In this document: piece after piece, positions 1 through 9,037 of the stretch
Numbering within the stretch: the stretch's first letter is position 1
How the letters are laid out: the number at the start of each line of letters is the position of its first letter
Source: JAGXOF01 sp046545575
Lineage (GTDB): Bacteria; Chloroflexota; Dehalococcoidia; SZUA-161; SpSt-899
NCBI GenBank assembly: GCA_046545575.1
Contig: JBKGZM010000007.1
Coordinates: forward strand, 1-50,040
Length of the DNA stretch: 50,040 nt
Direction: 5' to 3'
Notes under the pieces: model-generated
Database searches by the model: none
What the model saw: only the letters and a program-made list of their open reading frames with translations
What the model was told of the DNA's origin: nothing
Program-made: the position numbers and the translations under genes

Positions 1-29
1 ACTTTCGAGGGGCTAATGAAGGTAGAGAA

Positions 30-1130
30 TTGAAGTCTGTCTGGAAGATCCGTTTAATGAGAAAGTTCTGGACACCGAGGACATGGATCATCCTCGGAGG
101 ATTGGTCCTCGGGGCGCTTGCTGCGGCGTTGACTTATTGGGGTAATCCCCCCAACATGGGTATCTGCGTGGCCTGTTTCTATCGTGATGTCACTGGTGCA
201 CTGGGACTGCACCGCGCGGACGTAGTCCAGTATCTTCGGCCGGAGATCCCCGCATTTCTGCTCGGCAGCTTGATTTCCGCCTATGCTTTCCGGGAATTCA
301 GGCCCCGAGGAGGGTCATCGCCGATAATCCGTTTCTTCCTGGGGATGTTCTTCATGATAGGTGCCCTTGTGTTTCTGGGTTGTCCTATCCGGGCAATTAT
401 CCGGCTTGCCGGGGGTGACCTTAACGGACTTACCGCATTAGCGGGAGTAATTTTCGGAGCTTTTGCAGGGATAATGTTACTAAAGCGTGGCTACACGATC
501 GGCCGTGCCCGAAGCATGCCTCTCGGCGCTGCCTGGATAATGCCGATATTTATGGTTTTCCTGCTTCTGTTGATTATCTTCAAGCCGCAATTCCTTTTCT
601 TCAGTGAAACGGGACCTGGGGCAATGCATGCTTCGATCTGGATTGCCGTAATTGCAGGTCTTATTGTAGGGGTTGTTGCTCAGAAGACGAGGATGTGCTT
701 TGTCGGCGGCTGGAGAGACCTCATGCTGGCCCGAGACATCTATCTTTTCAGTGGAATCGCCGCCTTCTTCGTCGGGGCCCTGGTCCTCAATTACGCCCTG
801 GGCAATTTCTCCTCAGGACTCTACCACTGGGGATTTGAAAACCAGCCGGTAGCCCATACGGATCACCTCTGGAATTTCCTGGGGATGACGCTTGCCGGGC
901 TTGCGGCAACTCTGCTGGGGGGATGTCCTCTCCGTCAGACAATACTCGCAGGGGAGGGTGATATCGATGCCGGAGTGACCGTGCTGGGATTTATTGTAGG
1001 CGCTGGATTTGCTCACAATTTCCTCCTTGCTTCAAGTGGCAGCGGTGTCGGTACATTTAGTCCTGCAGCGGTGGTCCTTGGGCTGGTTTTTTCGCTTGCA
1101 ATTGGGCTATTTATGAGGGAAAGAGTTTGA
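30..1130 (+). CDS. yedE: YedE-family selenium-linked membrane transporter
   Basis: Polytopic membrane protein of the YeeE/YedE transporter family, the branch found in selenium-utilisation operons, where it is thought to import a selenium compound or carry it to the Sec pathway. About ten hydrophobic segments are visible. Family-type motifs include WGNPPNMGICVACF near the N-terminus, LGCPIRAIIRLAGGD, and a second half-repeat containing LLGGCPLRQTILAGEGD, so conserved Cys residues sit in both halves. It starts the run to selD-selB-selA and ends 13 bp before the next gene. The start is uncertain: TTG at 30 gives the full frame, but ATG at 57 (MRKFW) is equally plausible. The promoter is outside the window. 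Confidence 0.85.
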   Translation: MKSVWKIRLMRKFWTPRTWIILGGLVLGALAAALTYWGNPPNMGICVACFYRDVTGALGLHRADVVQYLRPEIPAFLLGSLISAYAFREFRPRGGSSPIIRFFLGMFFMIGALVFLGCPIRAIIRLAGGDLNGLTALAGVIFGAFAGIMLLKRGYTIGRARSMPLGAAWIMPIFMVFLLLLIIFKPQFLFFSETGPGAMHASIWIAVIAGLIVGVVAQKTRMCFVGGWRDLMLARDIYLFSGIAAFFVGALVLNYALGNFSSGLYHWGFENQPVAHTDHLWNFLGMTLAGLAATLLGGCPLRQTILAGEGDIDAGVTVLGFIVGAGFAHNFLLASSGSGVGTFSPAAVVLGLVFSLAIGLFMRERV

Positions 1131-1143
1131 CCAAGGAGATGCT

Positions 1144-1689
1144 ATGCGTTTGAAAAGGAAAAAGAAGACTGCTTTTGAAGGTGAAGGCCTGGTTCTGTTT
1201 GAGCAGGTGGAAGAAACGCTGAAGGCGGAGAAGATCCTTAAAGGGGCAAACTACGCTTGCAAGCTGATTGCACCGCCTCCCGATCTGCGAAAGGGCTGCG
1301 ACCTGGCCCTGCAAATAAACCTTGTCGAGCAGATGGGTATCGAAAGGGTCCTGAGCGATAGGGATACCGGTTATCTCGAAGTTGCGACCTTAAGGGGCGG
1401 AGCTGGGGAGATCCTGGACATCGTTAAGGTAACCGACCTTGGCGATGCGACAATGGTGAAGGCAGGGAATATGAAACTAACCTTCGACAGGAGCACAGGA
1501 ATGATCCTGAACACAAGCGGAGGCGGTTGCCCCGACATTCCCTATCTCCATACCCAACTTGTGGGGAGAAAGCTGATTGAGTCCCCAAGACCCAGGGATA
1601 TCGGGTTTACCCTTTGTGGTTTGATGCTTGACCGGGCACTGGAGGAATCCATCAAGATCTGGAATGATGGCGGAGGGAATCATGAATAA
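1144..1689 (+). CDS. DUF3343-type protein, putative Se/S carrier
   Basis: A 181-residue soluble protein. Residues about 15-85 resemble the DUF3343 putative Se/S-carrier domain: a short alpha/beta fold with GLVLFEQVEETLKAEKIL and the APPPDLRKGCDLAL segment, whose Cys is the candidate chalcogen-carrying residue. The C-terminal 95 residues are longer than in a typical stand-alone DUF3343 protein. They hold further cysteines (GGGCPDIP and FTLCGLMLDRALE) that I cannot assign. The gene lies between the YedE transporter and the ribokinase/TusA fusion and overlaps the latter by 8 bp. That fits a role in handing selenium toward SelD. The function is inferred from family and context only. Confidence 0.7.
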   Translation: MRLKRKKKTAFEGEGLVLFEQVEETLKAEKILKGANYACKLIAPPPDLRKGCDLALQINLVEQMGIERVLSDRDTGYLEVATLRGGAGEILDIVKVTDLGDATMVKAGNMKLTFDRSTGMILNTSGGGCPDIPYLHTQLVGRKLIESPRPRDIGFTLCGLMLDRALEESIKIWNDGGGNHE

Positions 1690-2836
1690 AGAAGAGAGAA
1701 ATCTAGTCATCGCCGGCACCGTTCCCGTGGAAGACCTCCCCTTAACCGTTGGCGAAGCGAGATTGGATGGCTCGTACCTGGATATAGATGGTTATCGGAT
1801 CCCCTGTGCCCAGGGCACGGGAGCCATGGTCAGTGCAGCACTGGTTACGCTGAGCTATCTTAAGGTCGGCAAACCATGGGTTGTAACTGCGGGTGATATC
1901 GGCAAGGGAGGAGGCAGCCGGCAGATCCTTGAGTACCTGAGTGAGAGGCTCCCGGACCTGTCTCCAAAAGTGCTGGCATTGCACTATTGTCTCCCTGACC
2001 TTGCCCTGATGAAAAGGCTGCAAGAGGCGGTTGACAAATGTCCCAATCCCCCTAAGCTTGTCGCCGATGCTTCCTCCATGTACGGTGCCAAGGCGGCAGG
2101 CCTGGCGGAGAAGTTCGACCTTTTCACCCCAGATGCTACGGAGATCGCCTTCCTCGCCGACCCTGAGGCGTCGCATCCCAGCTATATCAATAAGCACCTG
2201 TTCAACGCCGATGCTTCCCAGGCCACGAGCTTGATCGCCCAAGCTTACAAAGTGAAGGGGGCATCCAAGGCCCTGCTGGTAAAAGGGTCCGTCGACTACA
2301 TAGTCAACGAGGGAGAGATACTGGAAACGGTATCAGAACCCGACATTCCGGCTATGGAAGCAATAGGCGGGACAGGAGACAGCATTACAGGTCTTGTTTC
2401 CGCCTTTATCTACGCTGGCCTTGAACTACACGAGGCTGCCATAATTGCTGCAAAAGCGAACCGCATGGCCGGAGAATTTGCCCAGGCCAGTGGGGCTACA
2501 CCTGTTTCGCAGATAATCGAGCAGTTGCCGGCAGTGTTCGGGCAATACCTTTGTTATTGGAGTGGGGTCTGTACGGTTGATCCCACGGAATTAAGTTATC
2601 ACGAAGGGAATACCATGATTGAGATAGACGTACGTGGACTTTCATGCCCTATACCGGTGGTCAAAACCAAAAAGGCTATAGAAGGAAATCCGGGAGAAAC
2701 AATATCCGTCCTGGTGGAAACGGCTGTGTCGAAGGAAAATGTTTCCCGGCTGGCCAACAGCCGGGGATATTCGATCACTGTTGAAACACTGGAGGGAGAG
2801 GAATATCGACTGGAACTTGACCCTCCCAGGGCATAG
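1682..2836 (+). CDS. Ribokinase-fold protein fused to TusA/YedF-like domain
   Basis: A 384-residue fusion. Residues about 15-290 have a ribokinase-like fold resembling NAD(P)H-hydrate dehydratase and carbohydrate kinases, with the C-terminal signature GGTGDSITGLVSAFIYAG and its probable catalytic Asp. Residues 312-384 form a TusA/SirA domain, MIEIDVRGLSCPIPVVKTKK, with the CPxP sulfur/selenium-carrier cysteine. The start at ATG 1682 is preceded by GGAGGGAA, which favours it over an upstream in-frame GTG at 1628. The linker (residues about 291-311) looks non-conserved. It contains GAAGGGA just before an in-frame ATG at 2615, so a free 73-residue TusA protein may also be made. Usual YedF proteins are TusA plus DsrE, so this architecture differs. 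A selenium delivery role is inferred from context. Confidence 0.75.
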   Translation: MNKEERNLVIAGTVPVEDLPLTVGEARLDGSYLDIDGYRIPCAQGTGAMVSAALVTLSYLKVGKPWVVTAGDIGKGGGSRQILEYLSERLPDLSPKVLALHYCLPDLALMKRLQEAVDKCPNPPKLVADASSMYGAKAAGLAEKFDLFTPDATEIAFLADPEASHPSYINKHLFNADASQATSLIAQAYKVKGASKALLVKGSVDYIVNEGEILETVSEPDIPAMEAIGGTGDSITGLVSAFIYAGLELHEAAIIAAKANRMAGEFAQASGATPVSQIIEQLPAVFGQYLCYWSGVCTVDPTELSYHEGNTMIEIDVRGLSCPIPVVKTKKAIEGNPGETISVLVETAVSKENVSRLANSRGYSITVETLEGEEYRLELDPPRA

Positions 2837-2917
2837 CTGGCTGAAGGTCGATGCTGAGCATGGGTGTTGTTGGCGCAACTCATTTGAAGTATCATACCAA
2901 TTGTGGAGGCCGATTCA

Positions 2918-3961
2918 ATGGGAGAGGACATTGACCCCCGTTTGACAGAAAAAGTACAGGGTGCAGGTTGAGCCGCCAAGATGGGTCCGGGGGACCTGGA
3001 CCAGGTACTGTGTGAGCTTAACATCCCATCTGCCCCGAATGTGCTCGTTGGAATGGAACATCCTGATGATGCGGCAGTATACCGGCTACGGGATGATCTG
3101 GCCATAATTCAGACCATTGACTTCTTCACGCCACTGGTCAATGATCCCTATGATTTCGGGCAGATCGCCGCAGCCAATGCGCTGAGTGACGTGTATGCAA
3201 TGGGCGGCCAGCCAAGAACAGCGATGAACGTGGTCTGCTTCCCCTGCCAGACTATGGACCTCTCCATATTGAGGGAGATCATTCGCGGGGGATTGGATAA
3301 GCTGAATGAAGCTGGGGTAGTGCTGGTAGGGGGACACAGCGTGGATGACCCGGAGATAAAATATGGACTTTCAGTTACCGGTACGATCCATCCGGAAAAG
3401 GTGCTGGCGAAAGCTGGAGCGGTGCCGGGAGATGCCCTGGTCCTCACGAAAGCCCTGGGCACAGGCATTATAAGTACAGCGATTAAAGCGGAGATGGGCA
3501 GCGAGGGAATTGTGCGTCAGGTTACGGAGCAAATGGCTACACTAAATAAGCAAGCTTCTGAGTTGATGGCAGAGTATGAAGTGCATGCATGTACTGACAT
3601 TACGGGCTTTGGCCTTTTGGGACATGCCTCTGAGATGGTCAGGGAGGGTAATGTGGGATTTGTGATTGAATCGTCCTCGGTGCCGCTCCTGGATGAAGTT
3701 GCGGAATACGCCGCGATGGGGCTTATCCCTGCAGGCACTTACCGGAACAAGGAATTCTATTCCCCCCGGGTAGATGCTCGAATCCCGGACGACTTGATGC
3801 TCATTCTCTTCGATGCACAGACTTCCGGCGGGCTGCTCATTTCGCTGCCGGAGAACCAGGCGGAAAGCCTGGTTGGTAAAATACATGAGCAGGGAGTGAA
3901 AGACGCATCCATTATTGGCAGGGTAGTTTCCGAACACCCGGGAGTGATTCAGGTAAGGTAG
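2918..3961 (+). CDS. selD: Selenide, water dikinase SelD, itself a selenoprotein
   Basis: Makes selenophosphate from selenide and ATP for Sec-tRNA synthesis. The frame is open from ATG 2918 (preceded by GTGGAGG) except for TGA at 2969-2971, codon 18. The deduced peptide GAG-U-AAKMGPGDL aligns with the SelD catalytic loop, where Cys or Sec is normally followed by xxKhGPgdL, so TGA is read as Sec and is not a stop. Later landmarks are the Asp-rich ATP/metal segments (GMEHPDDAAVY; FFTPLVNDPYDFGQIAAANALSDVYAMGG), GGHSVDDPEIKYGLSVTG, and TDITGFGLLGHASEM. The product is 347 residues, normal for the family. A gene call that starts at 2981 would lose the active site. It ends 6 bp before selB. Confidence 0.93.
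2972..2996 (+). promoter_or_regulatory. Candidate bacterial SECIS hairpin of selD
   Basis: Directly after the TGA at 2969-2971. GGTCC (2984-2988) and GGACC (2992-2996) can pair around a GGG loop that lies 18-20 nt from the UGA. The distance and G-containing apical loop fit bacterial SECIS elements bound by SelB. The assignment is by eye and no folding was computed. Confidence 0.55.
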
Positions 3962-3967
3962 AGCAAT

Positions 3968-5827
3968 ATGTATATAGTCGGTACCGCCGGACATGTAGAC
4001 CATGGTAAGTCGGTTCTAATTCATGCCCTGACTGGCATAGACCCCGACCGATTGCCGGAGGAGAAAAGCCGGGGATTGACCCTTGATCTGGGATTTGCCT
4101 GGCTTACTCTATCAAGTGGTAAGGAGGTCGGCATTATCGATGTTCCCGGGCATGAAAAGTTTGTCAGAAACATGGTGGCTGGAGCAGGAGGGGTTGATTT
4201 AGCGCTTCTGGTCATAGCAGCCAATGAAGGAGTCATGCCGCAAACGAAAGAACATCTGGCTGTCCTAGATCTACTTAATGTGAAGGGAGGGATTGTGGTG
4301 ATTACCAAGAAGGACCTGGTGGATGAGGAAATGCTGGAATTGGTGAAACTTGAAGCTCAGGAAGTGGTAGGCCACACTGTTCTGGATCAGGCCCCTGTCA
4401 TGGCTGTCTCTGCAATGAATCGAGAGGGCTTGTCTGAGCTGACCGATGCCATAGATCATTTACTTGATGAGATGCCATCACGTAAAGATATTGGAAGACC
4501 AAGGCTTGCGATAGACCGTGCATTTACGATCAAAGGCTCAGGGACTGTAGTAACCGGGACCCTGATTGACGGAACCCTTAGCCTCAGACAGGAAGTTGAG
4601 GTGTTGCCTCCCGGAATGAGGCTGTATATTCGTGGACTGCAGACACACAAGCGGAGTATTGAAACCGCTGTTCCGGGGAGCCGCGTGGCAGTTAATCTGG
4701 GAGGAGTTTCCAAACAAGATATTGAGAGAGGTATGGTGATAACGACTCCGGGATGGCTTAAGCCAACACAACTTGTTGATGTCAAGGTCAGGGCAACTGC
4801 TGACCTTCATTTCCCCATGAAGCATAATATGACGGTTAGCTTTCATGCTGGCGCGAGTGAGACCACGGGGAAAATGCGCCTGCTGGACAAGGAGAAGATA
4901 GAAGCAGGTGACAGTGGTTTGGCGCAGGTGAAGGTGACCAATCCAATTGTTGTGGCCAAGGGTGATCCCTTTATTGTCCGTTCGTCTGTGGGGACTCTTG
5001 GCGGCGGTGAGATAATTGATGCTCATCCCAAACGTCATCGCCGGTTCCAGTCCAATGTGCTGGAAAGTCTCAGGGCCAGGGAAGAGGGATCACCGGAAGG
5101 GGTCCTTCTTGCTACGCTAGAAGCCCAGGGGTCTCTGGAATTCGAGAAGCTCGTGCTTGAATCCTATCTCGGGAAAGTGGAAGCCGAAGAGGCAATCAGG
5201 AGTTTAACTCAGGAGGATCAGTTAAGGGTAGTGGGCCTTCAGGGGCCGGATCAGTTGATTTTTTCCAGGGACCAGTGGAATGCGACGATACAGAAGGTCA
5301 CCAATCTGGTCAGTAGTTATCACTCCCGATTCCCACTTCGTCGGGGAATGCCGAAGGAAGAACTGAGAAGCCAGTTGAGGTTCTCTACTCAGCATTTTGA
5401 GAAGCTGCTGAAAGGGCTTACCGGAGAGGGTTTTGTTGCCGAAGAGGGGACAGTGGTGAAGCTGCCTTCACATACCTTCAACCTTTCTCAGGAGCAGGAG
5501 GAGAGAGCGAATGCTTTTCTTAAGGCTCTGGACGAGAACCCGTACTCTCCGCCTACTGATTTCCCCATCGAGGATGAACTTGTCAATGTTCTCCTGGAGC
5601 AGGGCAAGGTCGTGAGGGTGGGGGGCGGGGTGGTGTTTAGCGCTTCTGCGTATAAGAAGATGTTAGAGCACATTGTCGAACACATAAAGGGAAATGGAAA
5701 AATCAGCGTGGCTGAAGTGCGCAATCTTTTCCGAACCTCTCGCAAGTATGCGTTGCCCTTGCTGGAATATATGGATGACCAAAAAATCACGCGCCGTGTA
5801 GGAGATGAAAGGGTTCTAAGAAAATGA
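3968..5827 (+). CDS. selB: Selenocysteine-specific elongation factor SelB
   Basis: GTPase that delivers Sec-tRNA to the ribosome at UGA codons carrying a SECIS hairpin. The 619-residue length is typical. The EF-Tu-like G domain shows the P-loop GTAGHVDHGKS at the N-terminus, the switch region DLGFAW, DVPGHEKFVRNM, and TKKD for guanine specificity. Beta-barrel domains follow (residues about 175-340). The C-terminal half (about 380-619) carries the winged-helix repeats that bind SECIS RNA, ending in SRKYALPLLEYMDDQKITRRVGD. The gene starts 6 bp after selD and overlaps selA by 4 bp (ATGA), so coupled translation is likely. Two further Sec-containing genes in this window are its likely clients. 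Confidence 0.96.
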   Translation: MYIVGTAGHVDHGKSVLIHALTGIDPDRLPEEKSRGLTLDLGFAWLTLSSGKEVGIIDVPGHEKFVRNMVAGAGGVDLALLVIAANEGVMPQTKEHLAVLDLLNVKGGIVVITKKDLVDEEMLELVKLEAQEVVGHTVLDQAPVMAVSAMNREGLSELTDAIDHLLDEMPSRKDIGRPRLAIDRAFTIKGSGTVVTGTLIDGTLSLRQEVEVLPPGMRLYIRGLQTHKRSIETAVPGSRVAVNLGGVSKQDIERGMVITTPGWLKPTQLVDVKVRATADLHFPMKHNMTVSFHAGASETTGKMRLLDKEKIEAGDSGLAQVKVTNPIVVAKGDPFIVRSSVGTLGGGEIIDAHPKRHRRFQSNVLESLRAREEGSPEGVLLATLEAQGSLEFEKLVLESYLGKVEAEEAIRSLTQEDQLRVVGLQGPDQLIFSRDQWNATIQKVTNLVSSYHSRFPLRRGMPKEELRSQLRFSTQHFEKLLKGLTGEGFVAEEGTVVKLPSHTFNLSQEQEERANAFLKALDENPYSPPTDFPIEDELVNVLLEQGKVVRVGGGVVFSASAYKKMLEHIVEHIKGNGKISVAEVRNLFRTSRKYALPLLEYMDDQKITRRVGDERVLRK

Positions 5828-7209
5828 GTTTTGAAACGAATTTCTCCCAACTTCCCAGTGTCGATAAGGTGCTTCCCGAGCCGCGTGTAGAGCAGTTGAG
5901 TCAAATATTGCCCCACGATAGAGTCGTGGCCATAATCCGCCAGTGTTTGTCGGAAACTAGGCAGTCTATGGCCGAGGGGAACTTGCCTCCTTCTTTCGAT
6001 GAAATAGTGGGCCAGGTTTTAGGTAAAGCACGTGATCTGCAGCGGCCCAGCCTTCAGCCGGTAATCAACGCTACGGGAGTGGTGCTTCACACCAATCTGG
6101 GCAGAGCACCTCTCAGCATTGATGCGCTGAAAGCCATAGAGTCGGTTTCACAGGACTACAGTAATCTTGAGTTTGAGCTGGATACGGGGAAAAGGGGTTC
6201 ACGGTATGCTCATGTAAAACAGCTCCTGTGTCAACTCAGCGGGGCTGAAGATGCTATGGTGGTCAACAACAATGCCTCTGGAGTGCTTCTGGCACTTAGT
6301 GCCTTGGCTAGGAGGAAAGAGGTTATCGTATCGCGTGGGGAGGCGGTAGAGATCGGCGGAGGATTTCGCCTCCCAGAGGTCATCCGGCAGAGCGGGGCCA
6401 AGCTCGTGGACGTAGGGACAACCAATTGCACTTATCTTACCGACTACGAACAGGCCATTACTGCCGGGACTGTGGCACTGCTTCGTGTTCATCAGAGTAA
6501 TTTCACGGTTCGTGGCCATACCCATAGCGTTACGTTGGGGGAACTGGCTCAATTAGGTAAGCGTTACGGCCTCCCCGTTCTGGAAGACCTCGGGAGTGGA
6601 TGTTTTATCGATACCAGCAGATTTGGATTGGACCCTGAACCTCGTGTTCAGGATACCATCTCCAGCGGAGCCTCGCTGGCGTTCTTTTCGGGGGATAAGC
6701 TTCTTGGAGGGCCACAAGCGGGGATTATTCTTGGAAGGAAAGACCTTATTGCAAAGTTGCGAAAACACCCGTTAACGAGGGCGATACGTATTGACAAGCT
6801 CACTCTTGCAGGATTGGCTGCAACGCTCAATCACTACCTTAAGGAAGAGGCGGAGCAGAAAATCCCCGTACTTCGGTTCATTGCTACCCCCTTATCGAAG
6901 ATAGACCAACGGGCCAACAGGTTGGTACAAGCGCTTGGCAGTTCAGCAAAGGTAACGGACGGTGAGTCAGTAATCGGGGGAGGAAGCCTTGCTGGGGGAA
7001 CTCTCCCCACCCGGCTGGTGGCAATCAAACTCAATAAGGGTAAAGCCTCGCAGTTAGCTCAGAACCTGAGACAGGGGAACCCCAGCATTATCGCCCGCGT
7101 GAAGAATGACAGGCTGTTTCTGGATCTGCGATGTGTACTCCCTGAGATGGATGACCAGGTAATTGCGGCTTTGCAGCGAGGAATTGATGAGTTGAGCAGA
7201 GAAGGGTGA
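5824..7209 (+). CDS. selA: L-seryl-tRNA(Sec) selenium transferase SelA
   Basis: PLP enzyme that converts seryl-tRNA(Sec) to selenocysteinyl-tRNA(Sec) with selenophosphate; it acts as a homodecamer in characterised bacteria. At 461 residues it is full length. An N-terminal helical region leads into QPVINATGVVLHTNLGRAPLS, typical of SelA. The PLP lysine is in FFSGDKLLGGPQAG at about Lys292. EDLGSGCFID holds another conserved stretch of the PLP pocket. The start overlaps the selB stop. The next gene is about 110 bp away and the operon probably ends here. The tRNA-Sec gene (selC) was not found nearby. Confidence 0.96.
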   Translation: MSFETNFSQLPSVDKVLPEPRVEQLSQILPHDRVVAIIRQCLSETRQSMAEGNLPPSFDEIVGQVLGKARDLQRPSLQPVINATGVVLHTNLGRAPLSIDALKAIESVSQDYSNLEFELDTGKRGSRYAHVKQLLCQLSGAEDAMVVNNNASGVLLALSALARRKEVIVSRGEAVEIGGGFRLPEVIRQSGAKLVDVGTTNCTYLTDYEQAITAGTVALLRVHQSNFTVRGHTHSVTLGELAQLGKRYGLPVLEDLGSGCFIDTSRFGLDPEPRVQDTISSGASLAFFSGDKLLGGPQAGIILGRKDLIAKLRKHPLTRAIRIDKLTLAGLAATLNHYLKEEAEQKIPVLRFIATPLSKIDQRANRLVQALGSSAKVTDGESVIGGGSLAGGTLPTRLVAIKLNKGKASQLAQNLRQGNPSIIARVKNDRLFLDLRCVLPEMDDQVIAALQRGIDELSREG

Positions 7210-7243
7210 GTACATAACCTGAGTTATCTCCCCTTCCGCTTAC

Positions 7244-7264
7244 ATCGCCTTGCTGAAAGGCGAT
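7244..7264 (+). terminator. Weak hairpin after selA
   Basis: ATCGCCTT (7244-7251) pairs with AAGGCGAT (7257-7264) around a 5-nt loop in the 108-bp gap after selA. There is no T-run behind it, so termination is doubtful. It may instead be a processing hairpin or chance. Confidence 0.3.
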
Positions 7265-7317
7265 AGAATATGCTCGCGATAGAAGTCCCAAACAATTAAT
7301 ATTGAGGGGGAAAGACC

Positions 7318-8010
7318 GTGAAAAGCATTGGCATTTTGGGTGGGATGGCACCGGAGTCAACAGTAGAATACTATCGGACCATTATTGAAATTTGTCACCA
7401 AAGAGGTCTGGGACACAGCTATCCGGTGATAGTCATATACAGCGTGAACTTCCATGAGTTTGTACAGGTTGCCAAGTCAGGGAACAAAGCTGATGTGACA
7501 GACTTTCTTGCTCGTGGAATCGATGTGCTCTCCGGAGCGGGGGCGGAATTCGCGCTTATGGCCTCCAACACGCCGCACATGGTTTTCAACGAGTTAAATG
7601 ACAGATCACCTATCCCCCTTTTAAGCATTGTTGAGGCAACCGCGAAGGCGGCAAATGAGGCTGGTTATAAAAGCGTGGGGTTAATGGGTACGAAATTTAC
7701 CATGCAGGCCGATTTCTATAGCGATGTTCTCTCTAACAAATATGGCATATCCACCCTTGTCCCCGAAGAGCCTGATCAGGACTATGTTAACGATAAGATC
7801 ATGAATGAACTTGTGAATGGTATCGTTAGCGAAGACACTCGGCAAGGGCTTTCAAATATTGCTGGTGCAATGAGGCAAAAGGGTATTGAGGCTCTAATAC
7901 TTGGGTGCACTGAGTTACCGATGGTAATTTCCGAAGAGACCATTGGCTTTCCCGTTCTGAATACCACCATAATCCATGCTGAAGCCGCAATGGATTATTC
8001 TCTGGCATAG
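7318..8010 (+). CDS. Aspartate/glutamate racemase-family protein
   Basis: PLP-independent amino-acid racemase of the Asp/Glu (YgeA/RacD) family, 230 residues. The N-terminal GILGGMAPEST motif and the C-terminal LILGCTELPMV with catalytic Cys197 are clear. The first catalytic position, usually Cys in a CNTxH motif, is Ser83 (ASNTPH). E. coli YgeA is known to use a Thr83/Cys197 pair, so the Ser/Cys pair here points to that broad-specificity, low-activity branch rather than classical aspartate racemase. The GTG start at 7318 follows a GAGGGGGAAAG ribosome site. It is separated from selA by about 108 bp, and no functional link to selenium is evident. Confidence 0.85.
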   Translation: MKSIGILGGMAPESTVEYYRTIIEICHQRGLGHSYPVIVIYSVNFHEFVQVAKSGNKADVTDFLARGIDVLSGAGAEFALMASNTPHMVFNELNDRSPIPLLSIVEATAKAANEAGYKSVGLMGTKFTMQADFYSDVLSNKYGISTLVPEEPDQDYVNDKIMNELVNGIVSEDTRQGLSNIAGAMRQKGIEALILGCTELPMVISEETIGFPVLNTTIIHAEAAMDYSLA

Positions 8011-8037
8011 CAACCGTCGCGGCGGAGAGGTGTTGTA

Positions 8038-8802
8038 TTAGCAGAGTATCCTCTCAGGATTTGTGTAGATTTTCATTCCCCTCTCAGTTGCGATGCTCCT
8101 ATCTGCATCTGTAGTAACTTTATTAACCTTTGTCCCTTTATCTCTTACAAACCCTATAATTGTCAGCCCTGACCTTTCACCGATCTCGACCCCCAATTTT
8201 GTTATCGCGGTCTTTGTTGCCACAATCGGGATGTTCGCTCGGCAGATCTTTGATACCATGTCGGAGACCATTCTTCCTGTTGAAGTCGCAAATGTATTCC
8301 TAAAATCAATATTATTCATTAATGCGTAGCCTATAACTTTGTCCAGTGCGTTGTGTCTCCCAAAGTCTTCTGCTATACAAATCGGCTCTGCTCCTTGTTT
8401 GAACAAGCCAGCTGAGTGTATGGCTTCGGTTTCGGCATATATTTCAGAGTTCAAGATCGCGTTGACCCCGTCGAATATGTCTTCTTTACTAACCCTAAAA
8501 TCAGATTGTATTTGCGGAGGCCAATTTGCCTTGTCTGCCCTCCCGAGCAGAGTCACTTCGGCTATGTCACCTTCTATAGTTATTGATTCTATATCGACGA
8601 TAGCTTCTATGATTCCTTTCCCAAATAAATACCCAACGGTAAACTCCGTTTCCATCATAGGCGTTATCAACGGTGTGGCAAAATGTCTTCCATTTATTAC
8701 GATTGACAATCCAAATTCCGTTAATACTCTTTCCTGAGCTTTAGTAATCTCTGCATTTACCCTCGTGTATTCAACCCACTCCATGCTTCTATCTTTTGAC
8801 AT
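8038..8802 (-). CDS. fdhD: FdhD-like formate dehydrogenase accessory protein lacking the CxxC motif
   Basis: FdhD-family protein. In E. coli this protein transfers sulfur from IscS to the molybdenum/tungsten cofactor of formate dehydrogenase. Family landmarks are NGRHFATPLITPMMETEFTV, the signature EDFGRHNALDKVIGYAL, STGRMVSDMVSKI, and SGLTIIGFVRDKG. The CxxC pair used by E. coli FdhD should lie between LLGRADKANWPP and FRVSKEDIFD, and it is missing there. The only cysteines are in PICIAEDF, KICRANIP and at the C-terminus. Sulfur transfer may therefore use another residue, or the protein may only bind the cofactor. GGAGG precedes the ATG. It is divergent from the PaaX/AOR operon, suggesting a role in W/Mo-cofactor maturation there. 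Confidence 0.85.
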   Translation of the reverse strand: MSKDRSMEWVEYTRVNAEITKAQERVLTEFGLSIVINGRHFATPLITPMMETEFTVGYLFGKGIIEAIVDIESITIEGDIAEVTLLGRADKANWPPQIQSDFRVSKEDIFDGVNAILNSEIYAETEAIHSAGLFKQGAEPICIAEDFGRHNALDKVIGYALMNNIDFRNTFATSTGRMVSDMVSKICRANIPIVATKTAITKLGVEIGERSGLTIIGFVRDKGTKVNKVTTDADRSIATERGMKIYTNPERILC

Positions 8803-9037
8803 TCTACCTCCAGGCCTGTGTGAGGTTGGTCAAGGTGCAGTTTTTATGTAATCCACTATGATTCAATTTGATGGGTTTCAATCTTTCTCTGAATATGAAG
8901 TATAACAGTCTTAAGGCTGGCTGGCTAGCTTCTGTTCAAATAACTCTTATGCAAGAATCACTAAAGAACCTCGGTAATACAGCAGGCAGACGCGTACTGA
9001 GAATGCTGATATTAAAAGGGTTTTGTCTGTCTGCGGC

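Noticed and set aside
7210..7317. tRNA-Sec gene (selC) next to selA
   Set aside because: No T-arm sequence or cloverleaf was found here or in the other intergenic gaps; selC must lie outside the window.
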